Shown here one piece after another: positions 27,499 through 36,666 of a DNA stretch of 61,891 nt. Source of the DNA: Variovorax sp. KBW07 (GTDB taxonomy: Bacteria > Pseudomonadota > Gammaproteobacteria > Burkholderiales > Burkholderiaceae_C); the NCBI RefSeq assembly GCF_003852515.1, contig NZ_QAJK01000034.1:11331-73221 (forward strand), in the 5' to 3' direction. The position numbers and the translations under genes are program-made. The first letter of the stretch is position 1, and every line of letters starts with the position of its first letter. The notes below the pieces were generated by a model. That model did not search any database and was not told the origin of the DNA. It saw only the letters and a list, made by a program, of their open reading frames with translations.

Positions 27499-28295
27499 TG
27501 TTCCCCTCCATCCGATGCGATTTCCTGCGCGGCGGTAAGCAAGGGGCCAGCAAGCTGCGCCATGCTCGGGCTTTGGCCGGATTGCTCTCGCGCCAGCATG
27601 AGCGGCGCCAACGACCGGTCGAAGTTCTCCTTCATCTCGACCGCGGACAGAAGAGTCTGCCGGAAGGCACCCTCCGCGCGTTCTTCAAGCAGCCCGCCCT
27701 CGCACATGATCTCCAAGAAGCGCCTGACGTAGCGCGAGACATCCGCTCCTTTTTCCGCGCACAGGACCTCGTACACCTCGCTGTTGGTAAGCTCGACAGC
27801 GTTGAGTTTGCGCACATGGTCGTTGATGTGCGTGCTCAGGGCGTCCTGCAGCATCTCCCTCGTAAAGGACGCATTGATCCACCGGCCCCGCTCCAGGGGG
27901 CTGCGATCGAGCTGGGTATAGATAAGGTCCAGGTGCAGTAACCAGATCTGCGTGAACCAGATCTTCGCGGCATTCGGGCGCTGGCCCAGGCCCATGCGTT
28001 CGACCACATGGCTGCTGTCCACAAGGCAGGAGGGCATGTCGGCGCGGCGAGCGGCCAGGTACACGCGCGAGCCCGGACCGATGCCCTCCACGTCGAAGCT
28101 GCCCAACTGCACGAAGACGAAGCCCTGACCACTCATCAAGTCCTCGAGGTCGCGCAACTCGTCGACCGACGCCTCCCTCAGAATCGCGGCAAGGTCCTTC
28201 TCGTCGCGCCGCATGCCTCGCTTGTCGGCGCGATCCTCCAGCTTGCGGTGCGCGATGAGGAATGCGCTGATGCGCCCCATGTCGTACGGTGTCAT
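27495..28295 (-). CDS. jetB: Wadjet JetB-like (MukE-like) kite subunit
   Basis: A 266-residue, mostly helical protein with winged-helix-like segments (for example MLQDALSTHINDHVRKLNAVEL, which I cite only to locate residues about 155-175, and EICEGGLLEERAEGAFRQT-like text near 200). Position two in a four-gene operon with an SMC-like third gene identifies it as the MukE/JetB equivalent, which binds JetA and loads on the SMC heads. Sequence alone would not name it. ATGA overlaps on both sides show translational coupling. Confidence 0.75.
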   Translation of the reverse strand: MTPYDMGRISAFLIAHRKLEDRADKRGMRRDEKDLAAILREASVDELRDLEDLMSGQGFVFVQLGSFDVEGIGPGSRVYLAARRADMPSCLVDSSHVVERMGLGQRPNAAKIWFTQIWLLHLDLIYTQLDRSPLERGRWINASFTREMLQDALSTHINDHVRKLNAVELTNSEVYEVLCAEKGADVSRYVRRFLEIMCEGGLLEERAEGAFRQTLLSAVEMKENFDRSLAPLMLAREQSGQSPSMAQLAGPLLTAAQEIASDGGEQ

Positions 28296-29653
28296 CGGTC
28301 CTTTCCGGCGGCATCGTCGCTCGCCATCTGCAATTTCAAGCTGGAGAACATCACCTGCAGGCCCGGCAAATCGAAGCGCTCCAGCTCCCGCGCGAGCTCG
28401 CCCTCAACCGGCGCCTTGACCCAGTCTTCGGCCGCGGTCAGCGCCGTCACGAGGCTGTTGAGCGTGTGGGCGTCGCCGTCATGGCCCAGACCCGCGCGCA
28501 GCGCCTCGCCCAGGGTCACGCCCTTGTGCAGCTGGCTTTCGAGGTATGAGAGGTTCTTCTGCAGCCAGTCGGTGAACTGGTCCTCGGCGGGGATGTCGAA
28601 GCCCTCGAGTTGCAGGCCCTCAGCCTGCGCTTCCTCGGCGGACCGTGCCTTGACGATTCCCGCGAAGTCCGAGCCCATTGGGGCCAACCGGGGGGCACGG
28701 CCCGGGCCCAGCATCTCCAACACCCTTGCGACCTGCGAGGGCTCGGGCGGAGTCTTCACCCACTGGCGCGCCAGTCCCGCGAAGTCAGGCGCTTGCACCG
28801 TCGAGGGCTTGCCGACCATCGACAACTCCGCCAGCCGGGTCAGCTCTCGGCCGTAACGCACAACTCCGCCGGCGAGCTCCTTGACCTTGGCGCGGATCAA
28901 CCCGACAGGCACATCGTCTGCGGTCTCCACTTCCTTGCGGACGATTTCGTCGACGGCGAAGCTGGCCTCTTGCACCAGATTCACCGTGCGCCGCATCGTC
29001 TCGCGGTGCAGTTCCATCTGGGAAAGGGTCTCTTGCCGGGCTCGCCGACCACCCGCGGTTTTCTCGATCAGCGCCACGAGCTTGAGCTGCTCGCTACGCA
29101 ACTGCTGCAGCAACCGCTCGACGAACCCCAGCGCCGGGCCCAGGCGTGCAGCCTGGATGGCGCGGATCAGCTTCGTGACGTCGCCCTCGATGTAGGCGAT
29201 GTCCATGTGGTCCGATGCAATCACCAGTGCCAGCTTGCCCAGGCGGGAAAGCCGGTACTCCACGACGTGGGCCGCCTTCTCCACCAGGTTGGTTTCCTTG
29301 TCGCCGATAACGTAGGCCGGGCCCTCCTGCGGCGAATGCAGCAACTTCAGCTCCGACGGGCGCGAGAGCACATTCAGGACGTACTCGATGTCGATGTCCT
29401 CTGCCCCGTCGACATGTTCACACACGCCTTGCTGGATGGCCTGCAAGGATGAAAACTCGTCGCCGGTGCGAGCATCCAGCTTTTGCAGTACGTCGAGCAC
29501 TGCCTGCGCCAGCGCGATGTAGCGCCCGTCGCCGAGACCTGGGCGGTCCTCTGTCTGGTACTGCGGTGACTCGCCGCTGCCTCGCCGGGAATCGTGCAGG
29601 TCCAGCAACCGGGTGGACAGCTTCAACAGCGGCGCGAGATCTATGCTTGGCAT
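28292..29653 (-). CDS. jetA: Wadjet JetA-like (MukF-like) kleisin subunit
   Basis: A 453-residue protein, largely helical, with an N-terminal winged-helix-like part, a middle helical bundle (LIEKTAGGRRARQETLSQME, about 190-230) and a C-terminal wing, as in kleisins of the MukF/JetA type. It is the first gene of the operon jetA-jetB-jetC-jetD; each junction is an ATGA overlap. It would bridge the JetC heads. The call rests mainly on gene order and general architecture. The Wadjet type (I, II or III) cannot be fixed without profile searches. Confidence 0.76.
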   Translation of the reverse strand: MPSIDLAPLLKLSTRLLDLHDSRRGSGESPQYQTEDRPGLGDGRYIALAQAVLDVLQKLDARTGDEFSSLQAIQQGVCEHVDGAEDIDIEYVLNVLSRPSELKLLHSPQEGPAYVIGDKETNLVEKAAHVVEYRLSRLGKLALVIASDHMDIAYIEGDVTKLIRAIQAARLGPALGFVERLLQQLRSEQLKLVALIEKTAGGRRARQETLSQMELHRETMRRTVNLVQEASFAVDEIVRKEVETADDVPVGLIRAKVKELAGGVVRYGRELTRLAELSMVGKPSTVQAPDFAGLARQWVKTPPEPSQVARVLEMLGPGRAPRLAPMGSDFAGIVKARSAEEAQAEGLQLEGFDIPAEDQFTDWLQKNLSYLESQLHKGVTLGEALRAGLGHDGDAHTLNSLVTALTAAEDWVKAPVEGELARELERFDLPGLQVMFSSLKLQMASDDAAGKDR

Positions 29654-29744
29654 GCAAGAAACGAGGATGGCTTAGGCAGACAGTACACCGCCTGTTGTAT
29701 AGCATGTCTAGCTCGGAAATTTTATCGTCTGGGCTGCTGCCGGT

Positions 29745-29990
29745 TTCGTGGACACCGACCTCAGCTTTTTGAGCTTGCTCGAACTGTATCGGACCGACTT
29801 GGCCGAGCGTCGAGTGACGACGCGTCGGGTTATGGAACCGCTCGATGTAGTCGGAAACGCCGGCGTGAGCCTGCTCCCCGGACCGGTACACCTTTCTGGC
29901 CGTGCGATCAGTCTTCAGTGAACTGAAGAAAATCTCCATAGCCGAGTTGTCCCAGACCTCGCCCGCGCGGCTTATGCTGCAGGTGATACC
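29745..29990 (-). mobile_element. Relic of an IS3-family transposase (3' end)
   Basis: On the minus strand the frame reads SRAGEVWDNSAMEIFFSSLK, then ERFHNPTRRHSTLG and PIQFEQAQKAEVGVHETG. This is the last part of an IS3 OrfB (rve integrase core, with the DNSAMESFF and YN..RRHSTLG motifs). The rest of OrfB and all of OrfA are missing. The frame runs on into the jetA upstream region, which marks the fragment edge near 29745. Confidence 0.85.
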
Positions 29991-30199
29991 TTGCTGCTGA
30001 TTGCCACCGAAAACTGCCCCCTAACCCCAGTAATTCCGTTTAAGACTGACTCACGTAAAACTCTCCCCCGCACTTTTTTAAAGCAGGGATCCTAGGAGTG
30101 ATAGACGTGGCGGCATTGGGTGACTGCACTCCAAGTGGCAACGATGCAGGTATTAATGTTCTGGATTGGCCTTCCCGGGACCAGAGCGTCTAGGGACAC

Positions 30200-30542
30200 T
30201 ATGCAAAATCCGGCCCACCTCGACCAACAGCCTGCTATACGGGCAGGAGAGCGACGTGCTCGCCGATGCGGGTTACCAGGTTGCAATCAAGGGCCCAGAC
30301 GCTAGAGTGGGCGCGAACTGGCGCATCGCGATGCACCCGGGCAAGCGCCGAGCGCTAGACGAGGCCAACAAGACCGACGCGTTGGTCTACACGCCAAAAA
30401 GCTTAAGGCGAGCGTGCGAGCCCAGGTCGAACACCTGCTCAGGATCATCAAGCGCCGGCTCGGCCATGTGAAGGTGCGCTGCCGTAGGTTGAAGAAGAAC
30501 ACCGCCCAGTTGGTCATGCTGTTTGCGCCGCCCAACCTGTGA
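30200..30542 (+). mobile_element. Relic of an IS5-family transposase (3' end, frameshifted)
   Basis: The first frame reads LLYGQESDVLADAGYQ, then RPGKR-like MHPGKRRALDEANKTDAL. The end continues in another frame with RAQVEHLLRIIKRRLGHVKV and RRLKKNTAQLVMLFA up to TGA at 30540-30542. These are the DAGY and E..HPFR..K regions of IS5 transposases. The frame change near 30400 and the missing 5' part show it is dead. Confidence 0.85.
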
Positions 30543-30688
30543 ACGGTGCGCGGCAAATTGCTGGCTGTGCCGACATGAGTGCATGCGGCGAAGAGCAGAA
30601 CGGCCTGAATGCGGCGCGGAGTCGTCAGGCTGAGTTCGCAACTAGTACCATCGGCCGCTGGATCGGTGCCCGCATGGCGCCGCGCTCG

Positions 30689-30700
30689 CCAAATTATGGG
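30689..30700 (+). repeat. Copy of the recombinase-flanking motif CCAAATTATGGG
   Basis: CCAAATTATGGG lies 49 bp beyond the 3' end of the recombinase-like gene. CAAATTATGGG recurs at 31722-31732 just upstream of that gene, in the same orientation, and the reverse complement CCAAATTATG is at 31742-31733. Confidence 0.6.
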
Positions 30701-30748
30701 TACTTGAATGCACAGCTGACATCGCTTTGCTCAGGGCACCTCTAGCTG

Positions 30749-31717
30749 CTATTGACGCGCAGCGATCAGATGCTGACGAACTCGGTCTATCCGGATCCTA
30801 CCCGAAGGCAGATTGCCCGCATCCGTCAGCGTTGATGCGCGACCAGTTTGGAGCGCGACTTGATTCAGCGCATAGGCCGAATCGGCGCTAGCCAGCACGA
30901 CGTAGCTTTCCCTGACAACCTTTGTCCCGAGCGTGCTCGCCTCGTCTTCGCCGTTCTGCTGCCAAGCCCTTACTAGCCGCCAGGCTGAATGAGCGCCAAT
31001 TCCGTCGGACGACCGTAGACGAGTTAGCAGAGGGGTGTTCGGTTGCAGTAACTCCCGTTGCGCGCGCGGTTGCGCGAACAGGCGCGCGTGACGATAGGCC
31101 AGGATCACAGAGATCAACTCAGGTGGGCATTCTGCTGGCGCTTGTCTTCCGTCAATTTGCAGTACCCCGGTGCCGTCCTCGCGCGTGACAAGGCCCTCAG
31201 TGCGCAAGGAGGCCAGCTCTCGTGGCTTCAGGCCAGCCCAAAACGTTAGCGAGATTGCGCATCGCCGTCGAGCCGTGGCCTCATCCTCAGTTGCATCCGA
31301 TTCCAACACGATGCGGCTCAGCGCGGTAGGCGCTTGGGTGACGGGTCGCTTCTCCCTGCTTGGGCACGATCTTGGAGCCGTGCTTGGCGACCATCGTAGC
31401 CACCCGCGCTGATGGCAGTAGAGAAGGAACGACCTGGTGATTCGCGCCGCTTGAAGCGCACTGGATTGGCGCAGGACATCCTTTCTTCGAGAGCCAATTG
31501 CTTGCCGCGCCGACATCAGTCCTCGCAAGTACTCGTCCCAGAGTTGCTCTGTGAAGTCAGCGACCAGCAACGCACCGCGCGTCGCGAGGTATTCGCAAAA
31601 CCTATTGGCTTCGCCTCGGTAGCTCGCTTGAGTGGAATCGGAGACCTCTGAACGCTCGCGAAGCCAATCGATGGCTGCATCAACTCCTGTCGCCTGGTTA
31701 AGTTGAAGCGTTGTCAT
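30749..31717 (-). CDS. Tyrosine-recombinase-like protein with degenerate catalytic core
   Basis: A 322-residue protein. The N-terminal ~110 residues look like the SAM-like core-binding domain of phage integrases (STQASYRGEANRFCEYL, ARITRSFLLYCHQRGWL). The second half follows the catalytic fold (SLTFWAGLKPRELASLRTEG), but the first catalytic Arg position reads Lys-Pro-Arg, the HxxR motif is not visible around GTKVVRESYVVLAS, and I find no convincing nucleophile Tyr near the end. It may be a regulator or partner subunit rather than an active recombinase. It is divergent from the methyltransferase operon and starts 5 bp from a perfect palindrome. Confidence 0.6.
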   Translation of the reverse strand: MTTLQLNQATGVDAAIDWLRERSEVSDSTQASYRGEANRFCEYLATRGALLVADFTEQLWDEYLRGLMSARQAIGSRRKDVLRQSSALQAARITRSFLLYCHQRGWLRWSPSTAPRSCPSREKRPVTQAPTALSRIVLESDATEDEATARRRCAISLTFWAGLKPRELASLRTEGLVTREDGTGVLQIDGRQAPAECPPELISVILAYRHARLFAQPRAQRELLQPNTPLLTRLRSSDGIGAHSAWRLVRAWQQNGEDEASTLGTKVVRESYVVLASADSAYALNQVALQTGRASTLTDAGNLPSGRIRIDRVRQHLIAARQ

Positions 31718-31721
31718 TTAT

Positions 31722-31741
31722 CAAATTATGGGCATAATTTG
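31722..31741. repeat. 20-bp palindrome upstream of the recombinase-like gene
   Basis: CAAATTATG and CATAATTTG are exact 9-bp inverted arms around GG. It stands between the divergent recombinase-like and methyltransferase genes, 5 bp before the former's ATG. It could be an operator for both or a recombination core site; a half copy lies past the gene's other end. Confidence 0.75.
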
Positions 31742-31818
31742 GCTAAACCGCAAATGACGACTCCGTTGGTATCCGACAATGCGGATGCCGCTCGCCTCCA
31801 GAAAAGAACCAGACGCAA

Positions 31819-33123
31819 ATGAAGATCGAGCACCTATCGCGATGCCAAGTGTCCACACCGCCAGAGATCGTTGATCTCCTTTGGAGGTTGGCGCTGGAGC
31901 GACGCCAGGGCAAAGCGTTCTCTCGGGTACTGGATCTCGGTGCAGGTGATGCACGATTTGCGCGGGCTCGGAACGCCTATGAGTCGTACACCGGAGTCGA
32001 GCTTGACAAGAAGAAGGCTCAAGCTGCTTCGCTCCCAGCAGGCGCGAAGGTGCAGGTGGCCGACGCGATGACATGGAAAGAAGCGGGCTTTGACCTCTGT
32101 ATTGGCAACCCTCCATACATTCGGCACCACAACCTTGATCGCGAATGGCGCGCCAAAGCTCTGGAGAGTTTCAGCAAGCAAGCCGGCGTGAACATGAAGT
32201 CCACGGCAAACGCATTTGTCTTGTTTCTTCTGCAAGCGCTACTCAAGACCACTGACGACGGCTTGGTAGTTCAACTCGTTCCTTTTGAATGGGTCACTCG
32301 TCCCAGCGCGAAAGAACTTCGCGCCTACATCGATCAGATGGGCTGGCGTGTCAGCGTGTACCGCTTCAACGCAAAAATATTTCCGAGCGTTCTGACCACG
32401 GCTTCCATCTCGATCATCGACAAGAGCGCCAAGATGGGTGGCTGGGAGTTTGGCGAGATCGGAAGGGACGGCACCATCAAAGCGCTGGAGCATGCGTCAG
32501 GTTCTTCGAGTGCGGTGCTGCCTTACGAGAAGGGAACATCGGCGCTGTATAGCCGGCGCGGCCTCAGCCCTGGTGGACAAGATATCTTCGTGCTTACCGA
32601 GCAGGAGCGCCTTCATTTCTCACTGCAAAAGCGTCGCGACGTGGTCCCATGCGTGACGACTCTGCGCCATATCCCAGTCGAGACGAAGGAACTAGATGGC
32701 GATGTTTTCCAGGATCTCTACGTTGCAGCTGGCAAACGCTGTTGGCTCATTCGAAGTGACAAGGAAAACGTTTCCCCCGAACTGAAGACCTATCTCGATC
32801 ACGTTGGTGAAAGATGGAAGAAGTACTCGACATGTACGGTGAGGTCGACGTGGTGGCGCTACCGACCGCATCCGAAGCCCACACTTCTGTTCTCCTCAGC
32901 GTTTGTCGGGAAAACCTCTAAAGTTCTGATCAACAGCGCTGGAGCGATTGCGGTCGGCACGGTTTACGGCATCATTGCGGCCAATGCAAAGTCAACGACC
33001 GCGGGCACGCTCGCCAAGCGGTTGAGGCAGTACGATTTCCAACAACGTGTGGTGAGCCACTCCAACAACCTCAAAAAGGTCGAGGTTAAGCAGCTCAACG
33101 CAGTACTGGCGGAAATCTCCTAA
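31819..33123 (+). CDS. N6-adenine DNA methyltransferase (Eco57I/TaqI-like)
   Basis: A 434-residue class I methyltransferase. The SAM-binding motif I is VLDLGAGDARFA (about residue 36-47), the acidic motif II is YTGVELDKKKA, and the catalytic motif IV is GNPPYIRHHN near 95-104, typical of gamma-type m6A enzymes of type IIG/Eco57I style. The C-terminal ~200 residues would be the target-recognition domain; no nuclease domain is visible. It leads a tight four-gene operon with a GHKL double ATPase, a receiver-domain protein and an unknown. It probably marks host DNA so that the rest of the system ignores it (inference). Confidence 0.88.
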   Translation: MKIEHLSRCQVSTPPEIVDLLWRLALERRQGKAFSRVLDLGAGDARFARARNAYESYTGVELDKKKAQAASLPAGAKVQVADAMTWKEAGFDLCIGNPPYIRHHNLDREWRAKALESFSKQAGVNMKSTANAFVLFLLQALLKTTDDGLVVQLVPFEWVTRPSAKELRAYIDQMGWRVSVYRFNAKIFPSVLTTASISIIDKSAKMGGWEFGEIGRDGTIKALEHASGSSSAVLPYEKGTSALYSRRGLSPGGQDIFVLTEQERLHFSLQKRRDVVPCVTTLRHIPVETKELDGDVFQDLYVAAGKRCWLIRSDKENVSPELKTYLDHVGERWKKYSTCTVRSTWWRYRPHPKPTLLFSSAFVGKTSKVLINSAGAIAVGTVYGIIAANAKSTTAGTLAKRLRQYDFQQRVVSHSNNLKKVEVKQLNAVLAEIS

Positions 33124-33146
33124 ACAACAAAGCAAGGGAGATAGCT

Positions 33147-35546
33147 GTGGCGAAGCGACCGACCCAAGATGCGCCCACGGGAGGAGTCAGGCGTGAGACT
33201 GCCATCTTTTCCTTTAGCGCAGCCCATCTCGAAGAGCTCGGTGAGCGCCTGGTCAGCAAGCCAGAGGTGGCACTGGCTGAACTGATCAAGAATTCCTACG
33301 ACGCGGACGCGCACACCTGCGACATTGAACTTGATGGAGAGACTATCGTTGTCCGAGACGACGGTCACGGGATGACAGAACAGCAGTTCTTGAGCAACTG
33401 GATGGTCGTCAGCACCCAAAACAAGGGCGCGCAGCGCCTATCGCGCAAGTACAAGCGGTCGATGGCAGGCTCAAAGGGCATTGGTCGATTCAGCGCTCGC
33501 TTCCTCGGTCGGCACGTAGTGCTTGAAAGTACCTGCGAGGACCTAGCCTCGGGTGTTCGAACTCTGTTGAGGGCCACCTTCAACTGGGACAAGTTCACCC
33601 AACAGCGAGCTATCGAGTCAGTAGAGATCCCATACTCGGTGCAAATCGTTGGACACGATGCCAAGGCCGGGACAACGTTGACGATTACCAAGCTTCGTCG
33701 AGAAGCCGTCGAGATCTCCGCTGCCGTAGTCAAGTCGGACATCTTGCGTTTGACGAGCCCGATTCTCGGCCTAGAGCCCGCGCCATTCCACCCGATTGAA
33801 GAGAGTACAGACGTCAATCCTGATCGCGATCCTGGATTTTCAGTCAACTTCCCCTCGAAGGAGGGCGAAGACGCTGCTACGACGTTAGCGCCGAATGTGC
33901 AAGAAACCATCATGGGTGCCTTCGTCGGACGAGTCCGGATCTATGTAGATGAGACTGGAAAGCTGGATTACCGCGTGTTCTGGCACGGCAGCAAGACGCC
34001 GATGAAGAAAGGCACCTTCAACATCGCCAAATTTTGCAGCCCTTTCACCCCAGACCGTGCGCGAGCCTCCGGTGAAGAAGAGGCTGATATTCGCGGGTTG
34101 CGCCTTGAGTTCGAAGACTTCCAGCAATTGCCGCTCGCTGAGCATGTGAACTCTCCGATTTTTATTGACCTACGGTTCTTTCCGAAGCGAAAAGGCACTT
34201 TCAGCGGCCATGGGTTGAACGGCATCGTCGCTCAACGTTGGATTCGGGATCACGCTGGCTATGCGATCGCGGACAACCGCTTTGTCATGCACGACTATGA
34301 CAGCGGCAGCGACTGGTTGGGTATTGACGCAAGCAAGGCGACCAACCAACGGGACTGGCAGTCCATCTTCATGCCGATTCTCTTTCCGATGTTGGCTACG
34401 GACAAGGCGGATCCAGGGCGTAACCCCATGCTCGCACTCCCGCGAGGCACGCAGCTGATTGGTCGCGTTCACATCGCCACCCACAAGCGCCCCACACAGG
34501 ACGATGAGGATAGCGAAGAGTGGCTGCAGCCGAACATGGATCGCGAGTCACTGCGAGACAACGGAGCCTATCGGACGCTGTGGCATGTCAGTCGATTCGC
34601 CGCCGAACTTATCGCACACTTCGATAGAGCTGATCGTCTCACCCAAGAAGAACAGAAGAACGAAGAAGCCGCGCAAGAGGCCAACAACGCGCTGACTCGC
34701 GCAATCTCGGAGATTCGAAGTTCCAAGGGGATCGAGCCAGAGTACCGCGCGCAGATCGTCCAGCAGTTGAAGATCGCGCAGGCACGCTACGCCGAGACGT
34801 CGGAGTACAACAAGGAAGCGCGCGAATCCCTTGAGCTGATGTCCATGATGGGCATCATGGCTGGGTTCATGACTCATGAGTTCGAGAAGGCAGTCAGCAC
34901 TCTGTCAGAGGCGGCTAGAGTCATCAAAGCGCTCGCTAATCGCGATCCCAGACTCGCAGGCACAGCCACTAAGCTCAGTTCCATGGAAAGCACTCTGGCG
35001 CACTACATGGACTACATGCGCGTGTTCATTGGCCGAGCACGGCAGCCTCGAGCGCAGTCCTTCAAATCTAACGCCCAGGTGCAGTTCATCGTCAACACGC
35101 TTGACTCCATTTCGCAAACGCACAACGTCGATGTGAAGGTCGACATCGATCCCTCGCTGCCCGGGCCAGTGATTCCGATCGCTGCCTATCACGGCGTTGT
35201 GGTCAATCTCATATCGAACGCGTTGAAGGCACTCGTACCGAAGATCTCCAAAGAGCCTCGTAAGGTGCGTGTCTATGCGACCAATGAGGGGACGAAACAC
35301 GTTCTTGTCTGTGCTGACAACGGCATTGGCATTCCAGACTATTTGCGCGACCGCATCTGGGATCCGCTGTACTCGACTTCAGCTGGCGCTGATGAAGATA
35401 ATCCGTTGGCCTCAGGGCTAGGATTGGGACTGAGCTTGGTTCAACAAGTCGTCAAGAAGATGAAGGGAAAGATCGAACTGCTAGACGAGCCACCGCCAGG
35501 CTTCGTTACTGCATTTCGAGTGACATTCCCTCTCAACGAAGAATAG
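33147..35546 (+). CDS. Double GHKL ATPase: Hsp90/MORC-like N-terminus fused to a histidine-kinase-like C-terminus
   Basis: A 799-residue protein with two separate Bergerat-fold ATPases. The first, near the N-terminus, has VALAELIKNSYDADA (about 41-55), VRDDGHGM (about 70-77) and GSKGIGRFSARFLG (about 108-121), as in Hsp90, MutL and MORC proteins. A helical linker with coiled coil follows (about 490-570). The second half has an H-box-like MGIMAGFMTHEFEKAV (His about 577), the N box NLISNALKAL (about 690), DNGIGIPD (about 724) and SGLGLGLSLV (about 758). It starts 23 bp after the methyltransferase gene. The next gene encodes a receiver-like domain, so phosphotransfer between them is plausible. 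Confidence 0.85.
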   Translation: MAKRPTQDAPTGGVRRETAIFSFSAAHLEELGERLVSKPEVALAELIKNSYDADAHTCDIELDGETIVVRDDGHGMTEQQFLSNWMVVSTQNKGAQRLSRKYKRSMAGSKGIGRFSARFLGRHVVLESTCEDLASGVRTLLRATFNWDKFTQQRAIESVEIPYSVQIVGHDAKAGTTLTITKLRREAVEISAAVVKSDILRLTSPILGLEPAPFHPIEESTDVNPDRDPGFSVNFPSKEGEDAATTLAPNVQETIMGAFVGRVRIYVDETGKLDYRVFWHGSKTPMKKGTFNIAKFCSPFTPDRARASGEEEADIRGLRLEFEDFQQLPLAEHVNSPIFIDLRFFPKRKGTFSGHGLNGIVAQRWIRDHAGYAIADNRFVMHDYDSGSDWLGIDASKATNQRDWQSIFMPILFPMLATDKADPGRNPMLALPRGTQLIGRVHIATHKRPTQDDEDSEEWLQPNMDRESLRDNGAYRTLWHVSRFAAELIAHFDRADRLTQEEQKNEEAAQEANNALTRAISEIRSSKGIEPEYRAQIVQQLKIAQARYAETSEYNKEARESLELMSMMGIMAGFMTHEFEKAVSTLSEAARVIKALANRDPRLAGTATKLSSMESTLAHYMDYMRVFIGRARQPRAQSFKSNAQVQFIVNTLDSISQTHNVDVKVDIDPSLPGPVIPIAAYHGVVVNLISNALKALVPKISKEPRKVRVYATNEGTKHVLVCADNGIGIPDYLRDRIWDPLYSTSAGADEDNPLASGLGLGLSLVQQVVKKMKGKIELLDEPPPGFVTAFRVTFPLNEE

Positions 35547-35557
35547 GGGAGATGTTT

Positions 35558-36661
35558 ATGCGGATGTTAATCATTGAGGACGAGCAGGATTTCATCGAGC
35601 GCGTTGTTGCGGCCTTTAAGGAGGTCGACTCGACGGTCGATTTGATGACGCCAGGTACAACGGGCCTTAAGGAGAAGTTCGACGAGACCGGGACTGCGTC
35701 GCTGGAAGAGCAGATGTTGACCAAAGTGAGGGCGCTGCAAGAAGCCACGCCAATCGACTTGGTGCTTCTTGATACCGATTTGTCTCGGCTCGGCAATGGC
35801 GTTACGCAGTCGCTTTGCCGTCAGACGTTTCAGGAGATCGGCATTCCTGTGTGCCGCTATCGAAAACGAATGAGCACGACGAACGTCGCACGCTTGCAAG
35901 ATCTACACCGACTGGCACGCGAAGGCGCGAGCGCCGTATGGGTGCCATCGGAGCTTGTTCAACCTGACAAGCTCGAGACTGCATTCGTCCCTTGGCTTTT
36001 AGCAGTTGCGCGTGGCTTCGCGGCGCTACAGAAGTCGATCACTGAGAAGCCTGACTTGCTCACCGCGCCTCTTGGCCCCGCCGGGATTCTCGAGACTATG
36101 CTCGAGCACCCGTCCCTCAAGGCCGACCTCCTCGGGTATACCGCGCAAAACTTTTTCTTCTTCGGCGCTCCCACGGGAGAGGATGGTGATGATCCGGTGA
36201 AACCCGCCAACGGAGCCGCGCAAGCTACTCGCCTTGGCTACTGGCTTATTAACTACATCTTGATGTTCCCCGGACCGCTCCTTTCGAGCAAAGCGGCCGC
36301 TGCGTATCTCAATCTCAGACTCCCTTCGTTCGAAGTCGGCGCAGTTCAAGACCTCATCGAGGACTCTCTATACCGTGGGCCGTTTTTTGATGTTGACACG
36401 TACTACTGGAGAGACAACCTCGCAGATCTTCTAGATACATTCAATGGAGATATCGCAACCGCGCCGCAGTTGAAGGACGAAAAGCTTGAGCGGGTTGACA
36501 CTGAAAATGTCGGTGCTTCTGCATACCTGTGCTTGCTCACGCAAGAGCCGATCTCGGCAGACGACGCTGCTCCGAAGCCCGACTGGATACCTACCGGCGC
36601 GCAACTTGCGCGTATCAAGAGAGATCTATACGAGCAACTCGGCCCCATGTTGAGCATCTGA
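35558..36661 (+). CDS. Receiver-domain protein with unknown C-terminal domain
   Basis: A 367-residue protein. The N-terminus is receiver-like: acidic pocket IIEDEQDF (residues 5-12), phospho-acceptor in DLVLLDTDLS (Asp about 71) and a conserved-looking region to about 145. Residues 150-367 match no DNA-binding output domain I know and are mostly helical. Three ATGs are close together (35552, 35558, 35564); GGGAG at 35547-35551 best serves 35558. It follows the double GHKL ATPase by 11 bp and precedes the next gene by 5 bp. It is probably the phosphorylated partner of the upstream kinase-like half, acting on a protein effector rather than a promoter (inference). Confidence 0.72.
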   Translation: MRMLIIEDEQDFIERVVAAFKEVDSTVDLMTPGTTGLKEKFDETGTASLEEQMLTKVRALQEATPIDLVLLDTDLSRLGNGVTQSLCRQTFQEIGIPVCRYRKRMSTTNVARLQDLHRLAREGASAVWVPSELVQPDKLETAFVPWLLAVARGFAALQKSITEKPDLLTAPLGPAGILETMLEHPSLKADLLGYTAQNFFFFGAPTGEDGDDPVKPANGAAQATRLGYWLINYILMFPGPLLSSKAAAAYLNLRLPSFEVGAVQDLIEDSLYRGPFFDVDTYYWRDNLADLLDTFNGDIATAPQLKDEKLERVDTENVGASAYLCLLTQEPISADDAAPKPDWIPTGAQLARIKRDLYEQLGPMLSI

Positions 36662-36666
36662 TCGCC

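Noticed and set aside
29745-29760. TTTCGTGGAC near 29750 as a fourth left-end TnsB site
   Set aside because: It is 8 kb inside and is explained by the end of the IS3 transposase relic (codons for VHETG); the rest of the 19-bp motif does not fit.
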